64,000 nt of DNA from Cladorhizidae sp. MBARI D1340-BT2 (taxonomy: Eukaryota > Porifera > Demospongiae > Poecilosclerida > Cladorhizidae): assembly GCA_028752905.1 (NCBI GenBank), contig JAQNBH010000008.1, positions 62,001 to 126,000 of the forward strand. Direction: 5' to 3'. The notes beneath the pieces were generated by a model that did no database searches, was not told the DNA's origin, and saw only the letters and a program-made list of their open reading frames with translations. This document shows positions 14,801 to 31,536 of this stretch, piece by piece (the first letter of the stretch is position 1; each line of letters starts with the position of its first letter). The position numbers and the translations under genes were made by a program.

Positions 14801-17800
14801 TATACCTAGCATTGTTATACACCTAGCATGGTTATACACCTAGCATGGTTATATACCTAGCATGGTTATACACCTAGCATGGTTATACACCTAGCATTCT
14901 TATATACCTAGCATTGTTATACACCTAGCATGGTTATACACGTAGCATGGTTATATACCTAGCATTTTTATACACCTAGCATGGTTATATACCTAGCATG
15001 GTTATACACCTAGCATGTTTATACACCTAGCATGGTTATATACCTAGCATGGTTATACACCTAGCATGGTTATATACCTAGCATGGTTATATACCTAGCA
15101 TGGTTATACACCTAGCATGGTTATATACCTAGCATGGTTATATACATAGCATAGTTATACACCTAGCATGGTTATATACCTGGCATGGTTATATACCTAG
15201 CATGGTTATACACCTAGCATGGTTATATACCTAGCATTGTTATACACCTAGCATGGTTATACAATTAGCATGGTTATACACCTAGCATGGTTATATACCT
15301 AGCATGGTTAAACACCTAGCATGGTTATACACCTAGCATGGTTATACACCTAGCATGGTTATACACCTAGCATGGTTATACACCTAGCATGGTTATATAC
15401 CTAGCATGGTTATACCCCTAGCATGGTTATAAGCTAGCATGGTTATACACCTAGCATGGTTATATACCTAGCATGGTTATATACCTAGCATGGTTATACA
15501 CCTAGCATGGTTATATACCTAGCATTGTTATACACCTAGCATGGTTATACAATTAGCATGGTTATACACCTAGCATGGTTATATACCTAGCATGGTTAAA
15601 CACCTAGCATGGTTATACACCTAGCATGGTTATACACCTAGCATGGTTATATACCTAGCATGGTTAAACACCTAGCATGGTTATACACCTAGCATGGTTA
15701 TACACCTAGCATGGTTATACACCTAGCATGGATATATACCTAGCATGGTTATATACCTAGCATGGTTATATACCTAGCATGGTTATATACCTAGAATGGT
15801 TATACACCTAGCATGGTTATATACCTAGAATGGTTATATACCTAGCATGGTTATATACCTAGCATGGTTATACACCTAGCATGGTTATATACCTAGCATG
15901 GTTATACACCTAGCATGGTTATATACCTAGCATGGTTATATACCTAGCATGGTTATACACCTAGCATGGTTATATACCTAGAATGGTTATATACCTAGCA
16001 TGGTTATATACCTAGCATTGTTATACACCTAGCATGGTTATACACCTAGAATGGTTATACACCTAGCATGGTTATATACCTAGCATTGTTATACACCTAG
16101 CATGGTTATACACCTAGCATTGTTATATACCTAGCATGGTTATACACCTAGAATGGTTATATACCTAGCATGGTTATATACCTAGCATTGTTATACACCT
16201 AGCATGGTTATACACCTAGCATGGTTATATACCTAGCATTGTTATACACCTAGCATGGATATATACCTAGCATGGTTATACACCTAGCATGGTTATATAC
16301 CTAGCATTGTTATACACCTAGCATGGTTATATACCTAGCATGGTTATACACCTAGCATGCTTATACACCTAGCATGTTTATATACCTAGCATAGTTATAC
16401 ACCTAGCATGGTTATATACCTAGCATAGTTATACACCAGTGACCTAGCATGGTTATACAATTAGCATGGTTATACACCTAGCATGATTATATACCTAGCA
16501 TGGTTATACACCTAGCACGGTTATACACCTAGCATGGTTATATACCTAGCATTGTTATACACCTAGCATGGTTATACCCCTAGCATGGTTATACACCTAG
16601 CATGGTTATATACCTAGCATGGTTAAACACCTAGCATGGTTATACACCTAGCATGGTTATACACCTAGCATGGTTATACACCTAGCATGGATATATACCT
16701 AGCATGGTTATATACCTAGCATGGTTATATACCTAGCATGGTTATATACCTAGAATGGTTATACACCTAGCATGGTTATATACCTAGAATGGTTATATAC
16801 CTAGCATGGTTATATACCTAGCATGGTTATACACCTAGCATGGTTATATACCTAGCATGGTTATACACCTAGCATGGTTATATACCTAGCATGGTTATAT
16901 ACCTAGCATGGTTATACACCTAGCATGGTTATATACCTAGAATGGTTATATACCTAGCATGGTTATATACCTAGCATTGTTATACACCTAGCATGGTTAT
17001 ACACCTAGAATGGTTATACACCTAGCATGGTTATATACCTAGCATTGTTATACACCTAGCATGGTTATACACCTAGCATTGTTATATACCTAGCATGGTT
17101 ATACACCTAGAATGGTTATATACCTAGCATGGTTATATACCTAGCATTGTTATACACCTAGCATGGTTATACACCTAGCATGGTTATATACCTAGCATTG
17201 TTATACACCTAGCATGGATATATACCTAGCATGGTTATACACCTAGCATGGTTATATACCTAGCATTGTTATACACCTAGCATGGTTATATACCTAGCAT
17301 GGTTATACACCTAGCATGCTTATACACCTAGCATGTTTATATACCTAGCATAGTTATACACCTAGCATGGTTATATACCTAGCATAGTTATACACCAGTG
17401 ACCTAGCATGGTTATACAATTAGCATGGTTATACACCTAGCATGATTATATACCTAGCATGGTTATACACCTAGCACGGTTATACACCTAGCATGGTTAT
17501 ATACCTAGCATTGTTATACACCTAGCATGGTTATACCCCTAGCATGGTTATACACCTAGCATGGTTATATACCTAGCATGGTTATACACCTAGCATGGTT
17601 ATATACCTAGCATGGTTATATACCTAGCATGGTTATACACCTAGCATGGTTATATACCTAGCATGGTTATGCACCTAGCATGGTTATATACCTAGCATGG
17701 TTATACACCTAGCATGGTTATATACCTAGCATGGTTATATACCTAGCATGGTTATACACCTAGCATTGTTATACACCTAGCATGGTTATATACCTAGCAT

Positions 17801-19040
17801 GGTTATACACCTAGCATGGTTATACACCTAGCATGGTTATATACCTAGCATGGTTATACACCTAGCATGGTTATATACCTAGCATAGTTATACACCTAGT
17901 ATGGTTATACAATTAGCATGGTTATACACCTAGCATGGTTATATACCTAGCATAGTTATACACCTAGCATTGTTATACACCTAGCATGGTTATATACCTA
18001 GAATGGTTATATACCTAGCATGGTTATATACCTAGCATGGTTATATACCTAGCATAGTTATACACCTAGCATGGTTATACAATTGGCATGGTTATACACC
18101 TAGCATGATTATATACCTAGCATGGTTATACACCTAGCATGGTTATATACCTAGCATGGTTATATACCTAGCATTGATATACACCTAGCATGGTTATACA
18201 CCTAGCATGGTTATACACCTAGCATGGTTATATACCTAGCATGGTTATATACCTAGCATGGTTATATGCGTAGCATGGTTATATACCTAGCATGGTTATA
18301 CACCTAGCATGGTTATATACCTAGCATGGTTATATACCTAGCATGGTTATATACCTAGCATGGTTATATACCTAGCATGGTTATATACCTAGCATGGTTA
18401 TATACCTAGCATAGTTATACACCTAGCATGGTTATACAATTAGCATGGTTATACACCTAGAATGGTTATATACCTAGCATAGTTATACACCTAGCATTGT
18501 TATACACCTAGCATGGTTATATACCTAGCATGGTTATACACCTAGCATGGTTATACACCTAGCATGGTTATATACCTAGCATGGTTATACACCTAGCATG
18601 GTTATATACCTAGCATGGTTATACACCTAGCATGGTTATATACCTAGCATGGTTATATATCTAGCATGGTTATATACCTAGCATGGTTATACACCTAGCA
18701 TGGTTATATACCTAGCATGGTTATATACCTAGCATGGTTATATACCTAGCATGGTTATATACCTAGCATAGTTATACACCTAGCATGGTTATACAATTAG
18801 CATGGTTATACACCTAGAATGGTTATATACCTAGCATAGTTATACACCTAGCATGGTTATACACCTAGCATGGTTATATACCTAGCATGGTTATATACCT
18901 AGCATGGTTATATACCTAGCATGGTTATATACCTAGCATGGTTATATACCTAGCATAGTTATACACCTAGCATGGTTATACAATTAGCACGGTTATACAC
19001 CTAGCATGGTTATATACCTAGCATGGTTATACACCTAGTA

Positions 19041-19380
19041 TGGTTATACACCTAGCATGGTTATATACCTAGCATGGTTATACACCTAGCATGGTTATAT
19101 ACCTAGCATGGTTATACACCTAGCATGGTTATATACCTAGCATGGTTATATACCTAGCATCGTTATACACCTAACATGGTTATATACCTAGCATGGTTAT
19201 ATACATAGCATGGTTATACACCTAGCATGGTTATATACCTAGCATGGTTATACACCTAGCATGGTTATATACCTAGCATGGTTATACACCTAGCATGGTT
19301 ATATACCTAGCATGGTTATATACCTAGCATCGTTATACACCTAACATGGTTATATACCTAGCATGGTTATATACATAGCA
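19041..19380. repeat. 170-bp local tandem duplication inside the array
   Basis: Positions 19041-19250 match 19211-19420 at an offset of exactly 170 bp (ten units). The rare block CATCGTTATACACCTAACAT therefore occurs twice in quick succession, at 19159 and 19329; elsewhere in the array this block occurs at intervals of kilobases. It is a clean example of a ten-unit tandem duplication. Confidence 0.8.
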
Positions 19381-22300
19381 TGGTTATACACCTAGCATGG
19401 TTATATACCTAGCATGGTTATATACCTTGCATGGTTATACACCTAGCATGGTTATATACCTAGCATGGTTATATACCTAACATGGTTATACACCTAGCAT
19501 GGTTATATACCTAGAATGGTTATATACCTAGCATGGTTATATACCTAGCATTGTTATACACCTAGCATGGTTATACACCTAGCATGGTTATACACCTAGC
19601 ATGGTTATATACCTAGCATTGTTATACACCTAGCATGGTTATACACCTAGCATGGTTATATACCTAGCATGGTTATACACCTAGCATGGTTATACACCTA
19701 GCATTGTTATATACCTAGCATTGTTATACACCTAGCATGGTTATACACGTAGCATGGTTATATACCTAGCATTTTTATACACCTAGCATGGTTATATACC
19801 TAGCATGGTTATACACCTAGCATGTTTATACACCTAGCATGGTTATATACCTAGCATGGTTATACACCTAGCATGGTTATATACCTAGCATGGTTATATA
19901 CCTAGCATGGTTATACACCTAGCATGGTTATATACCTAGCATGGTTATATACCTAGCATAGTTATACACCTAGCATGGTTATATACCTAGCATGGTTATA
20001 TACCTAGCATGGTTATACACCTAGCATGGTTATATACCTAGCATTGTTATACACCTAGCATGGTTATACAATTAGCATGGTTATACACCTAGCATGGTTA
20101 TATACCTAGCATGGTTAAACACCTAGCATGGTTATACACCTAGCATGGTTATACACCTAGCATGGTTATACACCTAGCATGGTTATACACCTAGCATGGT
20201 TATATACCTAGCATGGTTATACCCCTAGCATGGTTATAAGCTAGCATGGTTATATACCTAGCATGGTTATACACCTAGCATGGTTATACACCTAGCATGG
20301 TTATACAATTAGCATGGTTATACACCTAGCATGGTTATATACCTAGCATGGTTATACACCTAGCATGGTTATACACCTAGCATGGTTATACACCTAGCAT
20401 GGATATATACCTAGCATGGTTATATACCTAGCATGGTTAAACACCTAGCATGGTTATACACCTAGCATGGTTATACACCTAGCATGGTTATACACCTAGC
20501 ATGGATATATACCTAGCATGGTTATACACCTAGCATGGTTATATACCTAGCATTGTTATACACCTAGCATGGTTATACACCTAGCATGGTTATATACCTA
20601 GCATGGTTATACACCTAGCATGGTTATACACCTAGCATTCTTATATACCTAGCATTGTTATACACCTAGCATGGTTATACACGTAGCATGGTTATATACC
20701 TAGCATTTTTATACACCTAGCATGGTTATATACCTAGCATGGTTATACACCTAGCATGTTTATACACCTAGCATGGTTATATACCTAGCATGGTTATACA
20801 CCTAGCATGGTTATATACCTAGCATGGTTATATACCTAGCATGGTTATACACCTAGCATGGTTATATACCTAGCATGGTTATATACATAGCATAGTTATA
20901 CACCTAGCATGGTTATATACCTGGCATGGTTATATACCTAGCATGGTTATACACCTAGCATGGTTATATACCTAGCATTGTTATACACCTAGCATGGTTA
21001 TACAATTAGCATGGTTATACACCTAGCATGGTTATATACCTAGCATGGTTAAACACCTAGCATGGTTATACACCTAGCATGGTTATACACCTAGCATGGT
21101 TATACACCTAGCATGGTTATACACCTAGCATGGTTATATACCTAGCATGGTTATACCCCTAGCATGGTTATAAGCTAGCATGGTTATACACCTAGCATGG
21201 TTATATACCTAGCATGGTTATATACCTAGCATGGTTATACACCTAGCATGGTTATATACCTAGCATTGTTATACACCTAGCATGGTTATACAATTAGCAT
21301 GGTTATACACCTAGCATGGTTATATACCTAGCATGGTTAAACACCTAGCATGGTTATACACCTAGCATGGTTATACACCTAGCATGGTTATATACCTAGC
21401 ATGGTTAAACACCTAGCATGGTTATACACCTAGCATGGTTATACACCTAGCATGGTTATACACCTAGCATGGATATATACCTAGCATGGTTATATACCTA
21501 GCATGGTTATATACCTAGCATGGTTATATACCTAGAATGGTTATACACCTAGCATGGTTATATACCTAGAATGGTTATATACCTAGCATGGTTATATACC
21601 TAGCATGGTTATACACCTAGCATGGTTATATACCTAGCATGGTTATACACCTAGCATGGTTATATACCTAGCATGGTTATATACCTAGCATGGTTATACA
21701 CCTAGCATGGTTATATACCTAGAATGGTTATATACCTAGCATGGTTATATACCTAGCATTGTTATACACCTAGCATGGTTATACACCTAGAATGGTTATA
21801 CACCTAGCATGGTTATATACCTAGCATTGTTATACACCTAGCATGGTTATACACCTAGCATTGTTATATACCTAGCATGGTTATACACCTAGAATGGTTA
21901 TATACCTAGCATGGTTATATACCTAGCATTGTTATACACCTAGCATGGTTATACACCTAGCATGGTTATATACCTAGCATTGTTATACACCTAGCATGGA
22001 TATATACCTAGCATGGTTATACACCTAGCATGGTTATATACCTAGCATTGTTATACACCTAGCATGGTTATATACCTAGCATGGTTATACACCTAGCATG
22101 CTTATACACCTAGCATGTTTATATACCTAGCATAGTTATACACCTAGCATGGTTATATACCTAGCATAGTTATACACCAGTGACCTAGCATGGTTATACA
22201 ATTAGCATGGTTATACACCTAGCATGATTATATACCTAGCATGGTTATACACCTAGCACGGTTATACACCTAGCATGGTTATATACCTAGCATTGTTATA

Positions 22301-25300
22301 CACCTAGCATGGTTATACCCCTAGCATGGTTATACACCTAGCATGGTTATATACCTAGCATGGTTAAACACCTAGCATGGTTATACACCTAGCATGGTTA
22401 TACACCTAGCATGGTTATACACCTAGCATGGATATATACCTAGCATGGTTATATACCTAGCATGGTTATATACCTAGCATGGTTATATACCTAGAATGGT
22501 TATACACCTAGCATGGTTATATACCTAGAATGGTTATATACCTAGCATGGTTATATACCTAGCATGGTTATACACCTAGCATGGTTATATACCTAGCATG
22601 GTTATACACCTAGCATGGTTATATACCTAGCATGGTTATATACCTAGCATGGTTATACACCTAGCATGGTTATATACCTAGAATGGTTATATACCTAGCA
22701 TGGTTATATACCTAGCATTGTTATACACCTAGCATGGTTATACACCTAGAATGGTTATACACCTAGCATGGTTATATACCTAGCATTGTTATACACCTAG
22801 CATGGTTATACACCTAGCATTGTTATATACCTAGCATGGTTATACACCTAGAATGGTTATATACCTAGCATGGTTATATACCTAGCATTGTTATACACCT
22901 AGCATGGTTATACACCTAGCATGGTTATATACCTAGCATTGTTATACACCTAGCATGGATATATACCTAGCATGGTTATACACCTAGCATGGTTATATAC
23001 CTAGCATTGTTATACACCTAGCATGGTTATATACCTAGCATGGTTATACACCTAGCATGCTTATACACCTAGCATGTTTATATACCTAGCATAGTTATAC
23101 ACCTAGCATGGTTATATACCTAGCATAGTTATACACCAGTGACCTAGCATGGTTATACAATTAGCATGGTTATACACCTAGCATGATTATATACCTAGCA
23201 TGGTTATACACCTAGCACGGTTATACACCTAGCATGGTTATATACCTAGCATTGTTATACACCTAGCATGGTTATACCCCTAGCATGGTTATACACCTAG
23301 CATGGTTATATACCTAGCATGGTTATACACCTAGCATGGTTATATACCTAGCATGGTTATATACCTAGCATGGTTATACACCTAGCATGGTTATATACCT
23401 AGCATGGTTATGCACCTAGCATGGTTATATACCTAGCATGGTTATACACCTAGCATGGTTATATACCTAGCATGGTTATATACCTAGCATGGTTATACAC
23501 CTATACACCTAGCATGGTTATATACCTAGCATGGTTATACACCTAGCATGGTTATACACCTAGCATGGTTATATACCTAGCATGGTTATACACCTAGCAT
23601 GGTTATATACCTAGCATAGTTATACACCTAGTATGGTTATACAATTAGCATGGTTATACACCTAGCATGGTTATATACCTAGCATAGTTATACACCTAGC
23701 ATTGTTATACACCTAGCATGGTTATATACCTAGAATGGTTATATACCTAGCATGGTTATATACCTAGCATGGTTATATACCTAGCATAGTTATACACCTA
23801 GCATGGTTATACAATTGGCATGGTTATACACCTAGCATGATTATATACCTAGCATGGTTATACACCTAGCATGGTTATATACCTAGCATGGTTATATACC
23901 TAGCATTGATATACACCTAGCATGGTTATACACCTAGCATGGTTATACACCTAGCATGGTTATATACCTAGCATGGTTATATACCTAGCATGGTTATATG
24001 CGTAGCATGGTTATATACCTAGCATGGTTATACACCTAGCATGGTTATATACCTAGCATGGTTATATACCTAGCATGGTTATATACCTAGCATGGTTATA
24101 TACCTAGCATGGTTATATACCTAGCATGGTTATATACCTAGCATAGTTATACACCTAGCATGGTTATACAATTAGCATGGTTATACACCTAGAATGGTTA
24201 TATACCTAGCATAGTTATACACCTAGCATTGTTATACACCTAGCATGGTTATATACCTAGCATGGTTATACACCTAGCATGGTTATACACCTAGCATGGT
24301 TATATACCTAGCATGGTTATACACCTAGCATGGTTATATACCTAGCATGGTTATACACCTAGCATGGTTATATACCTAGCATGGTTATATATCTAGCATG
24401 GTTATATACCTAGCATGGTTATACACCTAGCATGGTTATATACCTAGCATGGTTATATACCTAGCATGGTTATATACCTAGCATGGTTATATACCTAGCA
24501 TAGTTATACACCTAGCATGGTTATACAATTAGCATGGTTATACACCTAGAATGGTTATATACCTAGCATAGTTATACACCTAGCATGGTTATACACCTAG
24601 CATGGTTATATACCTAGCATGGTTATATACCTAGCATGGTTATATACCTAGCATGGTTATATACCTAGCATGGTTATATACCTAGCATAGTTATACACCT
24701 AGCATGGTTATACAATTAGCACGGTTATACACCTAGCATGGTTATATACCTAGCATGGTTATACACCTAGTATGGTTATACACCTAGCATGGTTATATAC
24801 CTAGCATGGTTATACACCTAGCATGGTTATATACCTAGCATGGTTATATACCTAGCATCGTTATACACCTAACATGGTTATATACCTAGCATGGTTATAT
24901 ACATAGCATGGTTATACACCTAGCATGGTTATATACCTAGCATGGTTATATACCTTGCATGGTTATACACCTAGCATGGTTATATACCTAGCATGGTTAT
25001 ATACCTAACATGGTTATACACCTAGCATGGTTATATACCTAGAATGGTTATATACCTAGCATGGTTATATACCTAGCATTGTTATACACCTAGCATGGTT
25101 ATACACCTAGCATGGTTATACACCTAGCATGGTTATACACCTAGCATGGTTATATACCTAGCATGGTTATACACCTAGCATGGTTATACAACTAGCATTG
25201 TTATATACCTAGCATTGTTATACACCTAGCATGGTTATACACCTAGCATGGTTATATACCTAGCATTGTTATACACCTAGCATGGATATATACCTAGCAT

Positions 25301-28300
25301 GGTTATACACCTAGCATGGTTATATACCTAGCATTGTTATACACCTAGCATGGTTATATACCTAGCATGGTTATACACCTAGCATGCTTATACACCTAGC
25401 ATGTTTATATACCTAGCATAGTTATACACCTAGCATGGTTATATACCTAGCATAGTTATACACCAGTGACCTAGCATGGTTATACAATTAGCATGGTTAT
25501 ACACCTAGCATGATTATATACCTAGCATGGTTATACACCTAGCACGGTTATACACCTAGCATGGTTATATACCTAGCATTGTTATACACCTAGCATGGTT
25601 ATACACCTAGCATTGTTATATACCTAGCATGGTTATACACCTAGAATGGTTATATACCTAGCATGGTTATATACCTAGCATTGTTATACACCTAGCATGG
25701 TTATACACCTAGCATGGTTATATACCTAGCATTGTTATACACCTAGCATGGATATATACCTAGCATGGTTATACACCTAGCATGGTTATATACCTAGCAT
25801 TGTTATACACCTTGCATGGTTATATACCTAGCATGGTTATACACCTAGCATGCTTATACACCTAGCATGTTTATATACCTAGCATAGTTATACACCTAGC
25901 ATGGTTATATACCTAGCATAGTTATACACCAGTGACCTAGCATGGTTATACAATTAGCATGGTTATACACCTAGCATGATTATATACCTAGCATGGTTAT
26001 ACACCTAGCACGGTTATACACCTAGCATGGTTATATACCTAGCATTGTTATACACCTAGCATGGTTATACCCCTAGCATGGTTATACACCTAGCATGGTT
26101 ATATACCTAGCATGGTTATACACTTAGCATGGTTATATACCTAGCATGGTTATATACCTAGCATGGTTATACACCTAGCATGGTTATATACCTAGCATGG
26201 TTATGCACCTAGCATGGTTATATACCTAGCATGGTTATACACCTAGCATGGTTATATACCTAGCATGGTTATATACCTAGCATGGTTATACACCTAGCAT
26301 TGTTATACACCTAGCATGGTTATATACCTAGCATGGTTATACACCTAGCATGGTTATACACCTAGCATGGTTATATACCTAGCATGGTTATACACCTAGC
26401 ATGGTTATATACCTAGCATAGTTATACACCTAGTATGGTTATACAATTAGCATGGTTATACACCTAGCATGGTTATATACCTAGCATAGTTATACACCTA
26501 GCATTGTTATACACCTAGCATGGTTATATACCTAGAATGGTTATATACCTAGCATGGTTATATACCTAGCATGGTTATATACCTAGCATAGTTATACACC
26601 TAGCATGGTTATACAATTGGCATGGTTATACACCTAGCATGATTATATACCTAGCATGGTTATACACCTAGCATGGTTATATACCTAGCATGGTTATATA
26701 CCTAGCATTGATATACACCTAGCATGGTTATACACCTAGCATGGTTATACACCTAGCATGGTTATATACCTAGCATGGTTATATACCTAGCATGGTTATA
26801 TGCGTAGCATGGTTATATACCTAGCATGGTTATACACCTAGCATGGTTATATACCTAGCATGGTTATATACCTAGCATGGTTATATACCTAGCATGGTTA
26901 TATACCTAGCATGGTTATATACCTAGCATGGTTATATACCTAGCATAGTTATACACCTAGCATGGTTATACAATTAGCATGGTTATACACCTAGAATGGT
27001 TATATACCTAGCATAGTTATACACCTAGCATTGTTATACACCTAGCATGGTTATATACCTAGCATGGTTATACACCTAGCATGGTTATACACCTAGCATG
27101 GTTATATACCTAGCATGGTTATACACCTAGCATGGTTATATACCTAGCATGGTTATACACCTAGCATGGTTATATACCTAGCATGGTTATATATCTAGCA
27201 TGGTTATATACCTAGCATGGTTATACACCTAGCATGGTTATATACCTAGCATGGTTATATACCTAGAATGGTTATATACCTAGCATGGTTATATACCTAG
27301 CATAGTTATACACCTAGCATGGTTATACAATTAGCATGGTTATACACCTAGAATGGTTATATACCTAGCATAGTTATACACCTAGCATGGTTATACACCT
27401 AGCATGGTTATATACCTAGCATGGTTATATACCTAGCATGGTTATATACCTAGCATGGTTATATACCTAGCATGGTTATATACCTAGCATAGTTATACAC
27501 CTAGCATGGTTATACAATTAGCACGGTTATACACCTAGCATGGTTATATACCTAGCATGGTTATACACCTAGTATGGTTATACACCTAGCATGGTTATAT
27601 ACCTAGCATGGTTATACACCTAGCATGGTTATATACCTAGCATGGTTATACACCTAGCATGGTTATATACCTAGCATGGTTATATACCTAGCATCGTTAT
27701 ACACCTAACATGGTTATATACCTAGCATGGTTATATACATAGCATGGTTATACACCTAGCATGGTTATATACCTAGCATGGTTATATACCTTGCATGGTT
27801 ATACACCTAGCATGGTTATATACCTAGCATGGTTATATACCTAACATGGTTATACACCTAGCATGGTTATATACCTAGAATGGTTATATACCTAGCATGG
27901 TTATATACCTAGCATTGTTATACACCTAGCATGGTTATACACCTAGCAGCATGGTTATACACCTAGCATGGTTATATACCTAGCATTGTTATACACCTAG
28001 CATGGTTATACACCTAGCATGGTTATATACCTAGCATGGTTATACACCTAGCATGGTTATACAACTAGCATTGTTATATACCTAGCATTGTTATACACCT
28101 AGCATGGTTATACACCTAGCATGGTTATATACCTAGCATTGTTATACACCTAGCATGGATATATACCTAGCATGGTTATACACCTAGCATGGTTATATAC
28201 CTAGCATTGTTATACACCTAGCATGGTTATATACCTAGCATGGTTATACACCTAGCATGCTTATACACCTAGCATGTTTATATACCTAGCATAGTTATAC

Positions 28301-31300
28301 ACCTAGCATGGTTATATACCTAGCATAGTTATACACCAGTGACCTAGCATGGTTATACAATTAGCATGGTTATACACCTAGCATGATTATATACCTAGCA
28401 TGGTTATACACCTAGCACGGTTATACACCTAGCATGGTTATATACCTAGCATTGTTATACACCTAGCATGGTTATACCCCTAGCATGGTTATACACCTAG
28501 CATGGTTATATACCTAGCATGGTTAAACACCTAGCATGGTTATACACCTAGCATGGTTATACACCTAGCATGGTTATACACCTAGCATGGATATATACCT
28601 AGCATGGTTATATACCTAGCATGGTTATATACCTAGCATGGTTATATACCTAGAATGGTTATACACCTAGCATGGTTATATACCTAGAATGGTTATATAC
28701 CTAGCATGGTTATATACCTAGCATGGTTATACACCTAGCATGGTTATATACCTAGCATGGTTATACACCTAGCATGGTTATATACCTAGCATGGTTATAT
28801 ACCTAGCATGGTTATACACCTAGCATGGTTATATACCTAGAATGGTTATATACCTAGCATGGTTATATACCTAGCATTGTTATACACCTAGCATGGTTAT
28901 ACACCTAGAATGGTTATACACCTAGCATGGTTATATACCTAGCATTGTTATACACCTAGCATGGTTATACACCTAGCATTGTTATATACCTAGCATGGTT
29001 ATACACCTAGAATGGTTATATACCTAGCATGGTTATATACCTAGCATTGTTATACACCTAGCATGGTTATACACCTAGAATGGTTATATACCTAGCATTG
29101 TTATACACCTAGCATGGATATATACCTAGCATGGTTATACACCTAGCATGGTTATATACCTAGCATTGTTATACACCTAGCATGGTTATATACCTAGCAT
29201 GGTTATACACCTAGCATGCTTATACACCTAGCATGTTTATATACCTAGCATAGTTATACACCTAGCATGGTTATATACCTAGCATAGTTATACACCAGTG
29301 ACCTAGCATGGTTATACAATTAGCATGGTTATACACCTAGCATGATTATATACCTAGCATGGTTATACACCTAGCACGGTTATACACCTAGCATGGTTAT
29401 ATACCTAGCATTGTTATACACCTAGCATGGTTATACCCCTAGCATGGTTATACACCTAGCATGGTTATATACCTAGCATGGTTATACACCTAGCATGGTT
29501 ATATACCTAGCATGGTTATATACCTAGCATGGTTATACACCTAGCATGGTTATATACCTAGCATGGTTATGCACCTAGCATGGTTATATACCTAGCATGG
29601 TTATACACCTAGCATGGTTATATACCTAGCATGGTTATATACCTAGCATGGTTATACACCTAGCATTGTTATACACCTAGCATGGTTATATACCTAGCAT
29701 GGTTATACACCTAGTATGGTTATACACCTAGCATGGTTATATACCTAGCATGGTTATACACCTAGCATGGTTATATACCTAGCATGGTTATACACCTAGC
29801 ATGGTTATATACCTAGCATGGTTATATACCTAGCATCGTTATACACCTAGCATGGTTATATACCTAGCATGGTTATATACATAGCATGGTTATACACCTA
29901 GCATGGTTATATACCTAGCATGGTTATATACCTTGCATGGTTATACACCTAGCATGGTTATATACCTAGCATGGTTATATACCTAACATGGTTATACACC
30001 TAGCATGGTTATATACCTAGAATGGTTATATACCTAGCATGGTTATATACCTAGCATTGTTATACACCTAGCATGGTTATACACCTAGCAGCATGGTTAT
30101 ACACCTAGCATGGTTATATACCTAGCATTGTTATACACCTAGCATGGTTATACACCTAGCATGGTTATATACCTAGCATGGTTATACACCTAGCATGGTT
30201 ATACAACTAGCATTGTTATATACCTAGCATTGTTATACACCTAGCATGGTTATACACCTAGCATGGTTATATACCTAGCATTGTTATACACCTAGCATGG
30301 ATATATACCTAGCATGGTTATACACCTAGCATGGTTATATACCTAGCATTGTTATACACCTAGCATGGTTATATACCTAGCATGGTTATACACCTAGCAT
30401 GCTTATACACCTAGCATGTTTATATACCTAGCATAGTTATACACCTAGCATGGTTATATACCTAGCATAGTTATACACCAGTGACCTAGCATGGTTATAC
30501 AATTAGCATGGTTATACACCTAGCATGATTATATACCTAGCATGGTTATACACCTAGCACGGTTATACACCTAGCATGGTTATATACCTAGCATTGTTAT
30601 ACACCTAGCATGGTTATACCCCTAGCATGGTTATACACCTAGCATGGTTATATACCTAGCATGGTTAAACACCTAGCATGGTTATACACCTAGCATGGTT
30701 ATACACCTAGCATGGTTATACACCTAGCATGGATATATACCTAGCATGGTTATATACCTAGCATGGTTATATACCTAGCATGGTTATATACCTAGAATGG
30801 TTATACACCTAGCATGGTTATATACCTAGAATGGTTATATACCTAGCATGGTTATATACCTAGCATGGTTATACACCTAGCATGGTTATATACCTAGCAT
30901 GGTTATACACCTAGCATGGTTATATACCTAGCATGGTTATATACCTAGCATGGTTATACACCTAGCATGGTTATATACCTAGAATGGTTATATACCTAGC
31001 ATGGTTATATACCTAGCATTGTTATACACCTAGCATGGTTATACACCTAGAATGGTTATACACCTAGCATGGTTATATACCTAGCATTGTTATACACCTA
31101 GCATGGTTATACACCTAGCATTGTTATATACCTAGCATGGTTATACACCTAGAATGGTTATATACCTAGCATGGTTATATACCTAGCATTGTTATACACC
31201 TAGCATGGTTATACACCTAGCATGGTTATATACCTAGCATTGTTATACACCTAGCATGGATATATACCTAGCATGGTTATACACCTAGCATGGTTATATA

Positions 31301-31536
31301 CCTAGCATTGTTATACACCTAGCATGGTTATATACCTAGCATGGTTATACACCTAGCATGCTTATACACCTAGCATGTTTATATACCTAGCATAGTTATA
31401 CACCTAGCATGGTTATATACCTAGCATAGTTATACACCTAGTATGGTTATACAATTAGCATGGTTATACACCTAGCATGGTTATATACCTAGCATAGTTA
31501 TACACCTAGCATTGTTATACACCTAGCATGGTTATA

